From: Luzula sylvatica
Taxonomy: Eukaryota; Streptophyta; Magnoliopsida; Poales; Juncaceae
Length of the DNA: 64,000 nucleotides
NCBI GenBank assembly: GCA_946800325.1
Contig: OX326959.1
Location: 22,242,742-22,306,741 of the forward strand
Direction: 5' to 3'
Shown here piece after piece: positions 39,762 to 52,910 of the stretch. Under the pieces are notes generated by a model. The model had not been told where the DNA came from, searched no databases, and saw only the letters and a program-made list of their open reading frames with translations. Numbering within the stretch: position 1 is the stretch's first letter; each line of letters begins with the position of its first letter. The translations under genes and the position numbers were made by a program.

Positions 39762-41035
39762 CAGGGCCGGTCCCGTAGTTTTGGTTGCCCCAGACCGATA
39801 TGTTATCAACATGATATGTTATCATGAGATGTTGCCCTCTTATAACAAAAAAATATATGAAATGTAATATATAATCATTATCCCTACATCATTGATTACA
39901 TGAAATGTAATATATCATCAATGGAAATTTCTATATCGTACATCATTTTTCTTATGATACACCAATTTTCAAGGATATTTTGAGTAATTATTCATTAATG
40001 AGTATTTAAGATAAATTTTCAAGTGCATTTCTCAACTAAATGTTTGACTAAATATGAATTATTTGTTGTTCATTTAAAAAATAAATTTTTTAAAATATAA
40101 ATTTTATGATACACCCTTTTAAATACCCAAAATATTTTTTTAAAAGGGTGTATGATAGAACTTCCCATCATCAATATATCATCAATATCCTATAGTATGT
40201 GAAATATCATCAATATCCTTCGTTTATGTAAGGATGCTTAACTTATCTTTTATTTCACTTAATACATGTACAAATAAAATGTAAGAACCAAGAATACTTT
40301 TAAAATCTAAATCAAATAATAAGAAAATACTATAAATACTATTTCTTATATTTTATAATTATCCTTGTTTTTTTTAATTTTCCAAGTCCAAAATGCACAT
40401 ACTACGTAATTAAGAATTAATTAATATATAAAGTTAACCGTCATATAAATTAATAACTACCAATTAAATGGAATAATTAGAATACAGAAGATCTGGTGGA
40501 GAAAGATACGGGTGAGTAAAATTACATTGATGTTTAGTGATCTTTCGGGAGGTGAATAAATCATGAGATTTGTTCAATTAAAACTGTAACACTATTTCTA
40601 CAAATATTTATACAACAATGTCTATTGCATTATTTATTCAACAACAAAATGCCATGTCATTCGTATAAAAGTGTGAAAGAATGTGAAGCAATTTGTAATA
40701 AAATGTACATTAATTGTCCTATATATATTGAGATTTATTGTAACAATTTTGTAGTATATATTAACACACATATAGTTACATATATAATGAGTAGTGTTAT
40801 AGTTGGTCAACACATGAATATATGAATTTTTAATCACAGGAAATCCAGATAACACTTTAATCTTCATCGTCTCTTTCACGCATTCGGAAGAAATACTCGT
40901 CCAACAATGTTCATGGTAATATCTCTCTCTAATTTTAAAAAAATTTCAACTGCAGAGGATTAATATAAATGGTTGCCCTCTCTCAACTTGTTGCCCTAGT
41001 CACGGGGCTTGCCGGGCTTGCCCCGGGGCCGGCTC
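39762..41035. mobile_element. CAGGGCCGG-type element, copy 2
   Basis: It starts CAGGGCCGGTCCCGTAG and ends GCCCCGGGGCCGGCTC. It is collinear with 20607-22336 except that it contains a 244-bp MITE (39923-40166) and lacks the hAT-like element at 21488. No clear target duplication. A minus-strand frame at 40634-40879 is repeat DNA. Confidence 0.75.
39923..40166. mobile_element. Mutator-like MITE inside element copy 2
   Basis: The exact 9-bp TSD ATCATCAAT (39914-39922 and 40167-40175) flanks it. The ends are GGAAATTTCTATATCG and GTGTATGATAGAACTTCCC, imperfect inverses. The sister element has the single uninterrupted ATCATCAAT at 20759-20767. Confidence 0.9.
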
Positions 41036-42889
41036 AGAACCAGAAAAAATAACATGCCGTTTTTACTGTTTTTCAGGACTGTTATGCTTTGTCAATTTTC
41101 TTTCTGTTTGAAACACGTCCTGCTCGGAGTCGAAACAGAATAGGTACACAGAATAACATGAATATGTTGTCGCACCCATCAGTTTTAATGAAAAATAAGC
41201 ATGCTACCATTGCGTCAAAGAATAATAAACTAATCACATAAAAAAATATGATAACCCAACCATCTTGAACCGTAATTTTTTTTTTATCGCACCCTAATTA
41301 AACAACATGAGCCTTCTATTCTATGTTGGGATTTTGTGATTTATTTCTATATGGGAGAATATTTGTAGGTTTGATTTTAAGGGATGGATATCAAAAAGAA
41401 TATCAAATTGATGGAGAATACAAAAGTTACGGAGAGAGAGAAAGAGATACGGGGGCTAATAGTCTCTGGATTTTTTTTTGTCCTTTTTCTTATGGGGATT
41501 TGATATATAACCCAAAGGTTTCATACACAAGAAGATGACTAGATAGATACAAACACCAAAATGTGCACACTCAATAATATATTGATACAATATTTCGAGA
41601 TAAGGGTGAGATTGTTTTTTACACTCCTTACTATAATTTTTTCACAGAATTTTCTATCTTTATTTTCTCTCTCTAAAAATATTTTGAGATAGATTGCATT
41701 TATACATCACATGAACCCTCTCAAATATAACTTTTTGTTTATTTTAAATACTTCTATTCTATTTAATACACATATTTATTCAAAAAACATTTCTCATTCA
41801 CACACAAATACATTAAATATTATCCTGTCATAAATTACACATAATATTATTAATTAAAAAACATTAATTTTAATATTCTAAACACCCGCGCTAGCGCGGT
41901 GGTAAAAACTAGTACCTTTGAAAGTTAGATCCACTTGTCGAGTCAATTTGTTCATAATTGTAATCGTCATTCTTCAATACCTCGACACTCGGAGATTGGT
42001 TTAAATATTTTAAAGAAAAATACTATTTCATTAGAATCGTTCTCTTATGTTGTCTCATATGCAGAAAATATTGTGGCTCAATTGCACAAGGAAAGGAATA
42101 TGATGAGTTTAAGAAGTTGAATCATTGATGTTAGTTTTTCTCCTATATCTCAATATTGAGAGTTCTTCTTGCGAAATGCAAAACATTTCTCCTATATCTC
42201 AATTTTATCTCAATATTGAAAGAACATTTAATCTTCCTCTACATTTTATCTCAATATTGAAAGAACATTTCTCCTATATCTCAATTTGTTTACTTTTAAA
42301 TGTTTTTAGAGAACATTTTAACTTAATTCGTTGTATTTATTGGCCCCTTGCTTTATAGTTTGGATTCATGATATCTTCGTGAATATCAATTTTTTTTTTC
42401 TGAAAAGCATCGTATAACTTACTTGTGGAAACTAATTTTGCATGAACAAGCCACGACAAGGATTTTCAAGCTTAAAATCACATAATTGTTGCATTCTTTC
42501 ATTCATATTGCATTTCTACATACATAATCCCCAAATGTTGTATACGATTTTGTTATTGATGATATTCATGTGTACGTTTAAAACAGACTAATTCTTGACA
42601 TGTTTTTTTTAATTAAATGGTTTTTTAACAAATTATTATATTTAATATGATATTTTTATTCAAATTATTGATGTAAGATTTGAACTGTCTACTTTTAGTA
42701 AGGAAATTTTTAAAGGCCCCCATTTTTTTAAATATTTTAGAAAATAGCTCCTTAATATATTTTTTTAAATATCTAAAAAATAAGGATTGAAATAAAATAA
42801 CTCCTTATTTTTTTAGATATCTTAAAAAAACGTATGAAGAGGACTGGATTTTTTTAACCTCCCTTTGGCTGAATATTAATTTTTAATTG

Positions 42890-45430
42890 TTCGAAAATAG
42901 CTGGAAATACGGGTGTTCCATCTTGAATTTCCATGAGGAAATTGTTGGTCTTTAGTCAGGTAAATAAAAACGTTTATTATTTATTATTAATGTATAAAAT
43001 AATATATTACTTGAATGAATATACATTCTGGTTGTGGGCAGCGGAGCGGTAACGACATTTTATGTTTATATCATGCTGACAAGTGACGATCAAAGTCAAA
43101 ACGCTGAGAGTTTCGAAGATTAGTAAACTTGGTTTATTTATTAAAATATGTATTTTTCTTTTTCTAAAAATTGAATTATTATTATTTGGTACTGTAATTT
43201 TTAATTTTTACATTTATATATTAATAATTGCCCCGGTCAATATTGTGATCAGTTCGAAAAGAGAAAAGATAAGGGACGATGCATTGCATGATGAAGAATA
43301 AAAGATGTTGGTTTTTATTTTTATTTTAGGAAGGAATGAACCGGAAATCTCTATGTGTTGATTGCTTAAATTTAGTTGTTTTTATGAAAAACGGCACCAA
43401 AACTTATTTTTGGCAGCTAAAAATCGAACACAGCACTATAACTTCATCTTTTGGAATCAAAACAAAAAAACGTCACCAAAACCTATTTTTGGCAGCGACA
43501 AAAAATAAAGCGCACTAAAACTTCATCTTTTGGAAGCAAAACAAAAAAGGGCACCAAAACTTATTTTTGACAGCGAAAAAAGGAAAAGCACTAAAGCTTC
43601 ATATTTTGGCAGCGAAAATAAAATACGGCACAAAAACTTATTATTAGCAGCGAAAAATGAAAACAGCACTAAAACTTCATCATTTGGCAGCGAAAAGTAA
43701 AAAGGAACTAAAACTTATTTTTGGCAGCGAAAATGAAAAAAGCACTAAAGTTTCACCTTTTGGCAGCTAAAAGAAAAAAGGGCACAAAAACTTATTTTTG
43801 GCAGCGAAAAATGGAAAAGAGCACCAAATTTCATCTTTTGGCAGCGAATACAAAAAAGGGTACCAATACTTATTTTTGGCAGCGGCAAAACTTAAATCGC
43901 ACTAAAACAATCTTTTGACAGCTAAAACAAATAAAGGCAGCAATACTCATTTTTGGCAACGAAAACAAGATAGATACCAATACTTATTATTGGCAGCGAA
44001 ATAAAGAAAACAGCACTAAACCTCCATATTTTGGCCGCGAAAAAAACAACACAAAAACTTATTTTTGGCAGCGAAAAAGGTAAACACCACTAAAGCTTCA
44101 TCTTTTGAAAGCCAAAACAAAAAAGGCACCAAAACTTATTTTTGGCAGCGAAAAAAGAAAAAGCACTAAAGCTTCTTCTTTGGGCAGCGAAATTAAAATA
44201 CGGCACAAAAGCTTGTTTTTAGAAGCGAAAAATGAAAGACAGCACTAGAACTTCATCATTTGGCAGCGAAAAGAAAAAAGAACCAAAACTTATTTTTGGC
44301 AGCGAAAAATGAAAAAGCACCAAAGTTTCATCTTTTGGCAGCTAAAAGCCAAAATGGCACAAAAACATATTTTTGGCAGCGAAAAATTGAAAAAAGCACC
44401 AAAGTTTCATCTTTTGGCAGCGAAAAGCAAAAAGGGCACCAAAACTTATTTTTGGCAGCACTAAAGCTTCATCTATGGCAGCGAAAATAAAATACGGCAC
44501 AAAAACTTATTTAGTTGTTTTTTTGAAGTATCTCAACTTCTTTATTGACATCTTTTTATCAAAAAAATCTCAAGACGACATGCCTCGTTCTAGTAAAGCA
44601 GTTTTCTTTTATATATTTTGCAGGCGTATTTATCATTTTGTTTATATTTTGTTGTACTCTTTTCTTTAAATATTGGAGGATTTCAATTCAGCTAATTGTT
44701 ATATGTTTTTCTAGTTCTTTTTTTATACTGGTAATTTGTTAATTGAGCATATAATCAACCAGTTAAGTTAAAATCCCTATGATGAATTTAATAAACTAGT
44801 TTTTATCGAAAATATAAACTAGATTCACAACATAAAATAATAGTCTTTCATGCAATAAATTATCTGTATTTATTAAATCCGGCCATCCAAACTTGAATCC
44901 GGCCATCCACACCTTTTTCATTTCTTTTTGCAAAAAAATTATCTGTATTTCATAAAAAATAATTCATGTGTAATTCATAGAAACACAAAATAATATTAAT
45001 TTCACTCCAAAATAAGAAGTATTACGTTGTCTCATTTGCAGTAATATTTTGGCTCGTGCACAAGAAAATGGCTGAAAGCACAATAAATCCAAAAAGTTGA
45101 ATTAATGACGTTAGTTTTTCTCCTATATCCTAATATTGAAATTTGCTCTTGCAAAATGCAAAAAGAGTACATTTAATCTTCCTCTATTTTCTTTACTTTT
45201 AAATGTTTTTACAGAACATTTCAACTTAAGCAGTAGTATTTATCGGCCCCTCTAGTTTCACAGATTTGATTCGTGATATTTTCATGAATATCAATTTTTT
45301 GTTTTGAAAATCATGTAATTTTCCTGTGCAAACAATTTGCATGAACAAGTCACATTTCTGATTTCCCTTCACGTTTACTAGTCATGACATAAATGTTGCG
45401 TATCCTTTGATTCCAACTACACTTTGCATG
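42890..45430 (+). pseudogene. FAX3 3'-end duplicate, unit 3, expanded by a minisatellite
   Basis: The exon 4-like part (about 42910-42958, GTTCCATCTTGAATTTCCATG) again joins straight to the exon 5 intron, the same deletion as unit 2. Exon 6 is nearly complete (about 43041-43123: CGGAGCGGTAACGACATTTTATG to GAAGATTAG). The FAX3 3' UTR follows, interrupted by the array at 43384-44509, then downstream DNA to about 45430. Sharing the deletion with unit 2 implies one was copied from the other. Confidence 0.85.
43384..44509. repeat. About 77-bp minisatellite, 14-15 units, in FAX3 unit 3
   Basis: Each unit has two half-units sharing TTTTTGGCAGCGAAAA. One is preceded by GGCACCAAAACTTA, the other by GCACTAAAGCTTCATC. 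The core GGCAGC occurs more than 20 times. A 13-bp direct repeat, TTTAGTTGTTTTT, flanks the array (43371-43383 and 44510-44522), while units 1 and 2 have plain 3' UTR there. Open frames through it (FHLLAAKRKKGTKTYFWQ) are a by-product of the repeat. Confidence 0.88.
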
Positions 45431-46449
45431 AATAAAATTTATGAATGGAATTGTGTGATGAACGGTTTATGATACACATCGGTTAGTATGATGTTAAATT
45501 CGAAAATGAATTGTATATGAATACATTTGATTAATTTGGGAATACAAGTTTGCGAGTTTTGGTATCAATTCAATTCCATGATACCAGTTCAAGCTTCCGC
45601 CAACTTCTCGAAACAAAAAAAATTGATAAAAATTGTTAAAACTACAATGGTTAAAAACTGTCACCAACCATGAAAATAGTAATTTTGTTTTTATTAACGA
45701 AAATAGTAAAATTTTATTCAAACATGATACAATTTCTCTCAGTACTTGCAAATTTTGATTGCAAGTCCTGTAAGTTACAATTCTAAGACACATTACAATA
45801 TAACTCATTGTACTAAACACAATTTATTACAATACGAGTCCCAATCCTATCTCCGATCAGCACGGAACAATACTAGTATCAATTTTACCATTAAAGTATC
45901 ATTCGTACCAGTCGCAATCGGTACCAACAATTTAAAGCTTGTAAGTTAGCCAATCGTTCGTGTTGGTGCATAAAAACCATAAAAAGCTCAGATAAATAGT
46001 AATTTGACATGACAAAAAAAAATCAGAGGGAATTATCAGAGATTTAAAACTCACTTGATTGCAACCATTTGATTTCATTATTATGAATATTAATTCACGG
46101 AACAAAAACAAATGAAGAGAAAAATAGTAAGCAAAATTGAAGTCTAGAAAACCCCAAATCAAAGGAGCCACTTCCGATCTTCCATCATAAAACAGATCAA
46201 CGACATATTCGGACTCTAAACAAAGACTCTATGAAACCATTTCCTATATGCAAACAATATCAAAATTTATTTCCCTCGATAGGCCACGTCACCATAACTA
46301 TTCTCATTTTCTCTATCAAAATTTCCTTTCGATATTCAATAATAGATCTCTTAAAATTTTCGAAACCAGAATGAAATTATAAGGAAAATCGAGACCAAGT
46401 AATTTAATAAAAGTTTGCATATACATCATAAAAATATACATGATTTGTA
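45431..46449. other. AT-rich DNA between FAX3 unit 3 and the LINE
   Basis: No recognised gene or element termini; may include the LINE 3' UTR. Confidence 0.35.
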
Positions 46450-49440
46450 AAGGTTATACACATACTTTTTTATTTTCATTTTCTGTGTTGATGCTTTGTA
46501 TATTGGTAGTAAGTTTATTAATTCTTTGATTAGAGGTGATCTTTTAGCATCTGATATTCTTTCAAAATCATGTTCTTCATTTATGCCATACATTAAGTTG
46601 AGGTAGTGTTTCCGGATATTAGAATGTTCATTATCTATTTTCCATAAAAACTTTTAAGAGTAATGCTTTATTTAAGATACTTAAGTTAGGTATACCTAGG
46701 CCCCTATTCTTCCTCGGCATACATATAGTATCCCAATTGATTAGGCATTTTGCCCCGTTTGTGCATTCTTATCCATTGATTTGTTAATCTCCTTGAGTAC
46801 CCATGTCGATAGTTTTAGGGCTTGCAAGATGTATACGGGGATGGCATTGAGTGTAACACAATTCGAATTCGTCCACCAAACCATAGTAACTTGCCTTTCC
46901 AAGCACTTATCTTTTGTTGTATTCTTTTTATAATCGGTAGATAAGATGTTTTTGGAGGGTTTTTATATGTTTAAGAGGCAAACCAAGGAAGGTTATTGGT
47001 AAGTTTGTTTTTTCACATTTTAGGATTTGAGATATAGATTGGATGTATCGGTTTGGAATGTTTAGTGTTGCAAAGGCACTTTTATTTCAATTAATGGCTA
47101 GGCCCGTAATCTCATTAAACATTTCTATAGCTAACGTTATTAATTTTAGATTTATTGTATTCGCCTCTACGAAAGAAGATCGTGTCATCTGCAAATTACA
47201 AGATAACAAGATAGAATTTTGTGTATTTGTAGAGGAAATGAAGAGAGGTGTTAATTTTTCCACGATTGCTTGAAGGAAATCAACGGCCAAGGAAATCACT
47301 AGGCCCTTTTGTGATAGAAGAAATGAGAATTTGTGTCGTTGGTTTTTATTGTTGAGCTTGAGGATTCTAGTAGGTTTTATATCCATTTATTCCATTTCGG
47401 AAGGAAGTTTCTTGCATTTATCATTTTGTTTACGAATTTTCATGATATATTGTCAAAGGCTTTGCAAAAATCTATTTTCAAGATAATTGTCGGTATTTTG
47501 TTCTTGTTGTGGCAGAATAATAATTTTCTTGCCAATGCATACGAACCTATTATGGATCGTTTTTTTATAAATGCGGTTTGATTTAGATTGATTAGAGATG
47601 GTAGTAAAGGTTGCAATCTATTTGCATGCGCTTTCGTATTATTTTAATCGGTCTCGTTATTACACTTATTGGGCTGTAGTCACTTGTTGTTGATGGTGTG
47701 TTTTTTTTGGTATTAGGGTTATAGCGGCTTTGTTTAGTCACCATAATTCGAGATTATCATTTTCAAATGCACGTATTAGTTTCATTATGTCCTCTTTCAT
47801 TACGTCCCATATCGCTTTTATGAATTCTATCGGCAACCCATCCGGTCCCGATGCTTTTCCGATTGCAATTCACTAATCGTTTTGGCAATTTCATTTTCTG
47901 AAAATGGTGTTATTAACATGTTTAGCTCACTGGTGGTGTTGGTTGTATTGCTATTATTGGGGTAGATATTGCTCGGGTCACAATTAATTTCCTGGTGGGG
48001 ATCCTAATGTTGCTTTGAATATTTCATAAAAGACTGATATGATATCTTTTGTTTCTGTGTGAGTTGTCCCATTTTTTGTAATAGATGCAATGAAATTTCT
48101 ATTTTTCTTAGAAGAAGCAGTTGCTTGAAAGTATGTCGTATTTTGATCTCTCATTTTTAACCAATTTATGGATGATCTTTGTTGCCACTTGATCTCCTCA
48201 CTTATTGCCATATCATTGTGTTTTGTTTTTAGATCTATTCTAAGTTTTAATTCTTGTTGGCTTAGGAATCTATTTTCCTCGGTTTGATCCATTGCGTTGA
48301 GCAACGTTTCTATGTTTGTCTTAATTTCGTTGTCCATCTTTTTCTTACTCTTTGCCCATTTGTTAAGATTAGACCAAGTTTTTGATGTTTTAAAGATAAA
48401 GTTTTTAGCCGGGTTATTGCTTAGTGGGCCATTGTTCTAGGTGTTTTCAAAAATTTCTTTCGCACTATTGTGTATCAGGCTATCAGCCAATTTCTTTAAG
48501 TGGGTAGTGATGCACTTCCCCCAACTCTCCCCCACACCTCTTGATGTGTCATCGTAACGCTTAACACCACTATGGTTTAACATCTGAATTATGATTTAAC
48601 ACCTTAATTTATAGTTTAACATCATAATGAAGATGTTGAACTACAAATTAAGGTGTTAAATCCTAATTAAGATGTTAAATTTGAAGGTGTTAAGCCTTAT
48701 GCCAACACATCAAGAGGTGTGGGGGAGGGTAAGTGGGGAGGTCCAACTTTTTCCTTTCTTTAAAAAAAATTTGGTATTGTAGTGCGTTGTTGGATAGGTG
48801 GTGTATTCATAGTTAATTTAAGAGGTAGATGGTCCGAGGTAGTTGTCGTTAGTACATTGACGGTTGATATGATATCGAGTAATGAAATGTTGTGACACTA
48901 ACGCTCCATCTAATTTTGAGAAAGTAGGTTCTTCTTTTTTGTTAGATCATGTATATTTTCGATCTAGAAGTTCTATTTCATGTAAATTTAGGGTGTTTAT
49001 TCTATGATTAAATTCTAGAATGTTTGCATATGAGTGCTCATGGCCGGTCGATTCATCGAGTGTTCTAATACAATTAAAGTCCCCTACTAAGTTCCATGGT
49101 AGATTGTGAGTGTCGAGATTAGAAATTTCATTGAAGAATTCAATTTTTTGCGATTCGTTCGTAGGACCATAAATATTTGATAATACGAAAGTGAACCCAT
49201 TTTGTAGCGATAATGTGGTGTTAAGAGAATATTGTAGTGTTTGTGAATTTTATAAGTGAAAATCATCGGACCAGCCTCTTTAAATGCCACGTTTTTTTTT
49301 TATGTTTTTCGAGCGTACTTTTTTCATGTCAAATAAGTTTGGATGATCCAACCTTGTTCTTGCATACAAATAAGGTTGCATTTAGCATCACTAACTAAAT
49401 ATTTTACAATCTTTCTTTTCCTTTTACTTCCTAGTCCTCT
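46450..49440 (-). mobile_element. L1-type LINE remnant (endonuclease and reverse transcriptase)
   Basis: Minus strand, 5' to 3': an endonuclease-like region (about 49330-48880, with LPWN and TLDEST-GHEHSYANILEF-type phrases), a linker with NWLKMRDQNTTYFQATASSK (48337-47984), and RT blocks in several frames (about 47990-46880), including EANTINLKLITLAIEMFNEITGLAIN at 47165-47087. Blocks typical of the region after RT lie at 46880-46480. Frameshifts and stops are many, so it is inactive. A MITE (48500-48754) interrupts it. It sits between two pieces of FAX3 downstream DNA. Confidence 0.85.
48500..48754. mobile_element. Mutator-like MITE inside the LINE
   Basis: The 9-bp TSD TTTCTTTAA is exact (48491-48499, 48755-48763). 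Inner inverted repeats read CCCCCACACCTCTTGATGTG on the left and its inverse on the right. GTTTAACA/TGTTAAA words fill the centre. The outer bases are less well matched. The CTTGATGTG subterminal block is shared with 56131-59230. Confidence 0.82.
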
Positions 49441-49450
49441 AACATTCCAA

Positions 49451-50080
49451 AAATTGAATTATTGACGTTAGTTTATCTCCAATATCTCAATATTGAAAGT
49501 TGTTCTTGCAAAATGCAAAAAAAAAAAAAAAATACATTTAATCTTCCTCTGCTTTGTTTACTTTGAAATATTTTTACAGACCATTTCAACTTAAATCGTA
49601 TTTATTGGCCCTTTGTTCTACAGATTTGATTCATGATATCTTCGTGAATATCAATTTCTTTTGTTTCGAAGAGCATCTTATAATTGTGTCCATTGCAAAC
49701 CAGTTTGCATGAATAAGTCACAACAATGATAGCTTGAAATGAAGATTCTCTGTAACGTGGCATTCCTCTTCATATTTACTGGTCATGACATAAATGTTGC
49801 ATTCATTCGATTTATTTCAAATTTTTGCATACATAATCAGTAAATGACAAAATTTTGTATCCAATTTTGGTTATTGTTAGTATTTATGTACACAGTTTAA
49901 AAAGACTAATCCAGGACATTTTTCTTTTATTAAAAGGGCTTTTCTGACAAATGATCATATATCATTCTTATTTCATATGATATTTTTTGTTCAAAATAAT
50001 TGATGTCAGATTTTAGCAGTGTCTTTCAGCAATGAAAATTTTAAAAGCCCCCATTTTTTGTAAATACTTTTTAGTACACT
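49451..50080 (+). repeat. Further copy of FAX3 downstream DNA (unit 4)
   Basis: TTGACGTTAGTTTATCTCCAA, CTTGCAAAATGCAAAAA, ATTTAATCTTCCTCT and GATTCATGATATCTTCGTG follow the same order as at 36940-37160, 42118-42400 and 45100-45300. The coding part is absent. The end near 50050 shares AAAGCCCCCATTTTTT with unit 2 (42714). Confidence 0.8.
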
Positions 50081-50130
50081 TCTTGGGCCTGTTCGGGTAG
50101 TCAACTTAATAAAAGAAAAATAATTATACG

Positions 50131-50330
50131 TGTCCCTCAAATTCTTCCAACATCCTTTGTATCATCAATTAATCATTAATTGATATTGATTAAGAATTAT
50201 TAATTCATATGTACTTTAATTATATATCAATTAATCGTTAATAGAATATATTTTTATTAATTATTTTGTTAATTAATTGTTAATTTTTGATACAGAGATA
50301 TTAGAGAGAATTTGAGAGGCATCACAGATG
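50131..50330. mobile_element. Short foldback MITE, GTGTCCCTCAAATTCT family, copy 1
   Basis: The left arm GTGTCCCTCAAATTCTTCC mirrors the right AGAGAGAATTTGAGAGGCAT. ATTAATTGATA-rich arms pair across the middle. A relative lies at 53572-53785. The target duplication is unclear. Confidence 0.6.
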
Positions 50331-52000
50331 ACATCAGAAAGAAATATAAGATTAGAGAATAGTCTTTTATTCCTCCTTTATTTCATGAAATAAATGAAAG
50401 ATGAGTTAAAATATGAGAATAGATTGATGTTAATGACTAAAACATCCTTGATAATAAAACAACAATTCAATTCCTCAAAAATAGAATTATAATAAAATTA
50501 TTGAAACAAACAAATTTTAAAGTGCAAGTGGTAATGTGATTCGTGAATGCTACTAAATACAATTGAATTTACATAAACATCTACTAAACAACTGACTTTC
50601 TAAGCAACTACTAATGCAATTTTAAAAACAACCTATACCAAATCGACAAAACAGTTATTATTTTCACATACATTTACATACTTACTGCCTTTACAAACTT
50701 CTACTATTTGTAAAGATAACTAAAATTAACAAAAGCATGACAACACGTCGCACTAGTCAAGAATCACAATCAAAATATAAAAGAAAAAACGATTCAATGA
50801 AACTTGAATTTTATTATATTGGAAAGAGAGAGATTAAAAAATATTTTTTGGTGTTCAAATGACTCAAACTACATCCATATTCATATGATAAATGATTCAT
50901 GAACATGATTCTTCACTAATATAAACATAATTCTTCATTAATGTAAACATGACTTTTCATATAATATGAACATGATTTTTCATTACTGTAAACATAATCT
51001 TTCACAAGTGTCCAAATATTCATGAACATGAATTTTTACACACATACATATTAAAATTAATTAATATTAAATACAACTTTGTAATTCAACACTATTTATA
51101 TTTCTAATTTTTTTCCTCTTTACGAGCTCTTACATGTACCCAATTTTTTACAAATGTATCGAGGTACCATTAATACCTCAATCAACCCCATTAATATTCA
51201 AAATAGGATTTTCCACAAGTCAGACGTTGGTACCATTACTATTTTCCCCCAATTATCCTAAATAATGTAATTATGATAACAATAATAATATTTTTTTTTC
51301 ACAATTATCGTTACCACACCAAACTCGATGAAAATAATAACTCATAATCTCGAGCACTAACAAATAACTCAGAAGTCAGAACGTCGATCTGATTTCACAA
51401 TGACAGTTTTTTTGGATCTCTCTCTAACCACGTCTTCAGAATAAAATTGAAGACGGCTATTCTAATCTCCATGAGAACAACGGATGATAGCCGTCTTCAA
51501 CACCCAACTCGAAATAGTATATCGTTTATATAAAATAATATATTGAGTAATATAGCGGATTATTGGAAAATCATGTAAATGTGTAAGTGTATTGTTTTCT
51601 CTCTCTTCTGTGTATTCAAATCTTCTCTATTCTGATGTCAATAGTACTTGCAGCATGTGTTAGTATTCATAAGGAGGCCATGCTAATAGAACTAAATTTC
51701 CTTCTACGTTTTTGATCATGTGTATGAATACTATTTATTACAATAGTAATAGGAATGATAATGGTCCAAGTAAATGGTAACTAGAAATAAAGAATATAAG
51801 TTACTAGATAATAAATTATAATATGTTTAATAACATAATAATCTAATTAATTTTGAGTTCTAATATTTGCTTCGACATGTACAAATCTTTTATCGCATTC
51901 TGAGATTTATGGATGAACTATTTGTTGGTTATATTTCAATAAAATAACCAAATAATCAAATGATATAATCAATTAAATAATAATAAATAAGTAAGTAAGT
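50331..52000. other. AT-rich DNA with one perfect hairpin (51447-51500)
   Basis: TTGAAGACGGCTAT (51447-51460) is exactly inverted as ATAGCCGTCTTCAA (51487-51500), with a 26-base loop; a third GTCTTCA lies at 51432. It could be subterminal repeats of a transposon. Nothing else recognised. Confidence 0.4.
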
Positions 52001-52009
52001 AAATCGAGA

Positions 52010-52250
52010 ACAAGCCTGGATGTAGCCGCGCGGTCATGCCACTGCTGCCCTAAAGACAGATTAACGCCCTCTTGTGCAGGGTATTTCCGTTTCTCCATCT
52101 CCAAGGTTCTACACCTCGAGAGCTCATCTCGTATCCATTCCGTAAGCACAGTCGAGAACGGATGTTCCTCACTTCGAAAGAAATGAAGCCGTACACCGAA
52201 TTTTTCAATCGAGTTGATACTTAGAATAGTTTCACAATTGAAGAGAAATA
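52010..52250 (-). other. Unidentified coding-like segment without a start codon
   Basis: The minus strand is open for about 80 codons, from LFNCETILSINSIEKFGV through EHPFSTVLTEWIRDELSR to EEGVNLSLGQQWHDRAATSR-like text (EGVNLSLGQQWHDRAATSR). The segment is clearly more GC-rich than its surroundings and its composition looks genic. No upstream ATG or clean exon borders were found. It may be an exon fragment captured by a transposon or the remains of a lost gene. I do not recognise the family. Confidence 0.4.
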
Positions 52251-52734
52251 ACTATCATTTGTATGTAATCAAATATTGATCTGTATATTTGCAATGGAAG
52301 AGAAAGAGAATTGTTTTTTTTTCTTTTTTCTGTCAGATCATATTAAAATGGAAGAGAGAGAGGGAGAGTGTAAATGTGTCTGTAACTTCCCTTTGTATAT
52401 AATAATATAAATGAGATAGTGGATTTCGGTTTTAATTGTGGGATGTAAATGAAATTAATTATAGGTCAATTATTAATTCATATATACATACACAAACCGA
52501 TGTAATTAATTAAAATATTTCATTCCTTTTAGAATAAAATCATCTCATAATTTAATTACGATCATAATTATATTTGTGGAAATAATCAAAATATTTCATC
52601 AAATAAATAAATTTATGTTTTAAAATTTTATAGTATTATTTATAACAAATAATACAACACTATTTGTGATATAATTGTAAAGAAATACTAATACTAATAC
52701 TAATACTAGTACTAACAGTTACTTACAATTTACA

Positions 52735-52880
52735 AATACAAAATGTCGTTATTCTTCAATATGTTACCATAGAAAGTTGTTATGTCGAAGAAGACCATAG
52801 CTTTTCGTTTAAATATTTTAAAGAAAAATATTATTTTGATTAGATTCATTCTCTTATATTGTCTACTCCGATTCAGTATC
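52735..52880 (+). repeat. Detached piece of FAX3 downstream DNA
   Basis: GTCGTTATTCTTCAATA and TTTAAATATTTTAAAGAAAAA correspond to 41955-42060 in unit 2 and 36750-36870 in unit 1. Confidence 0.75.
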
Positions 52881-52910
52881 TTGTGTGGGGTAGAAACTGT
52901 GTACTTCGAT

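Larger units (their letters stand above)
38131..41912 (+). mobile_element. Helitron, 3.8 kb, in FAX3 unit 2
   Basis: The 3' end has the perfect palindrome CCGCGCTAGCGCGG, then TGGTAAAAACTAG, followed by T, the standard Helitron terminus. The intact counterpart in unit 1 (36691-36706) reads GCAACAAATACCTCT. Here GCAACAAA is followed by the insertion and the DNA resumes with TACCTTT, so insertion was between A and T. The inferred 5' end is TTTATAATTTATAATTG, not the usual TC. An 85-90 bp near-copy of the first bases recurs at about 38478-38565. No Rep/helicase frame was seen. Two later elements (39163-39698 and 39762-41035) lie within. Confidence 0.8.
37383..42889 (+). pseudogene. FAX3 3'-end duplicate, unit 2 (split by a Helitron)
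   Basis: 37391-37437 matches FAX3 exon 4 (GVSSWIFMRKLLVLSH in place of GIAAWIFLREFLVFTQ). It runs directly into the intron that follows exon 5 (GTAAATAAAAGCG), so intron 4 and exon 5 are gone. An exon 6 start (about 37521) follows, but most of its coding end is deleted. The FAX3 3' UTR and downstream DNA continue to 38130, are cut by the Helitron 38131-41912, and resume at 41913-42889. No product is possible. Confidence 0.85.
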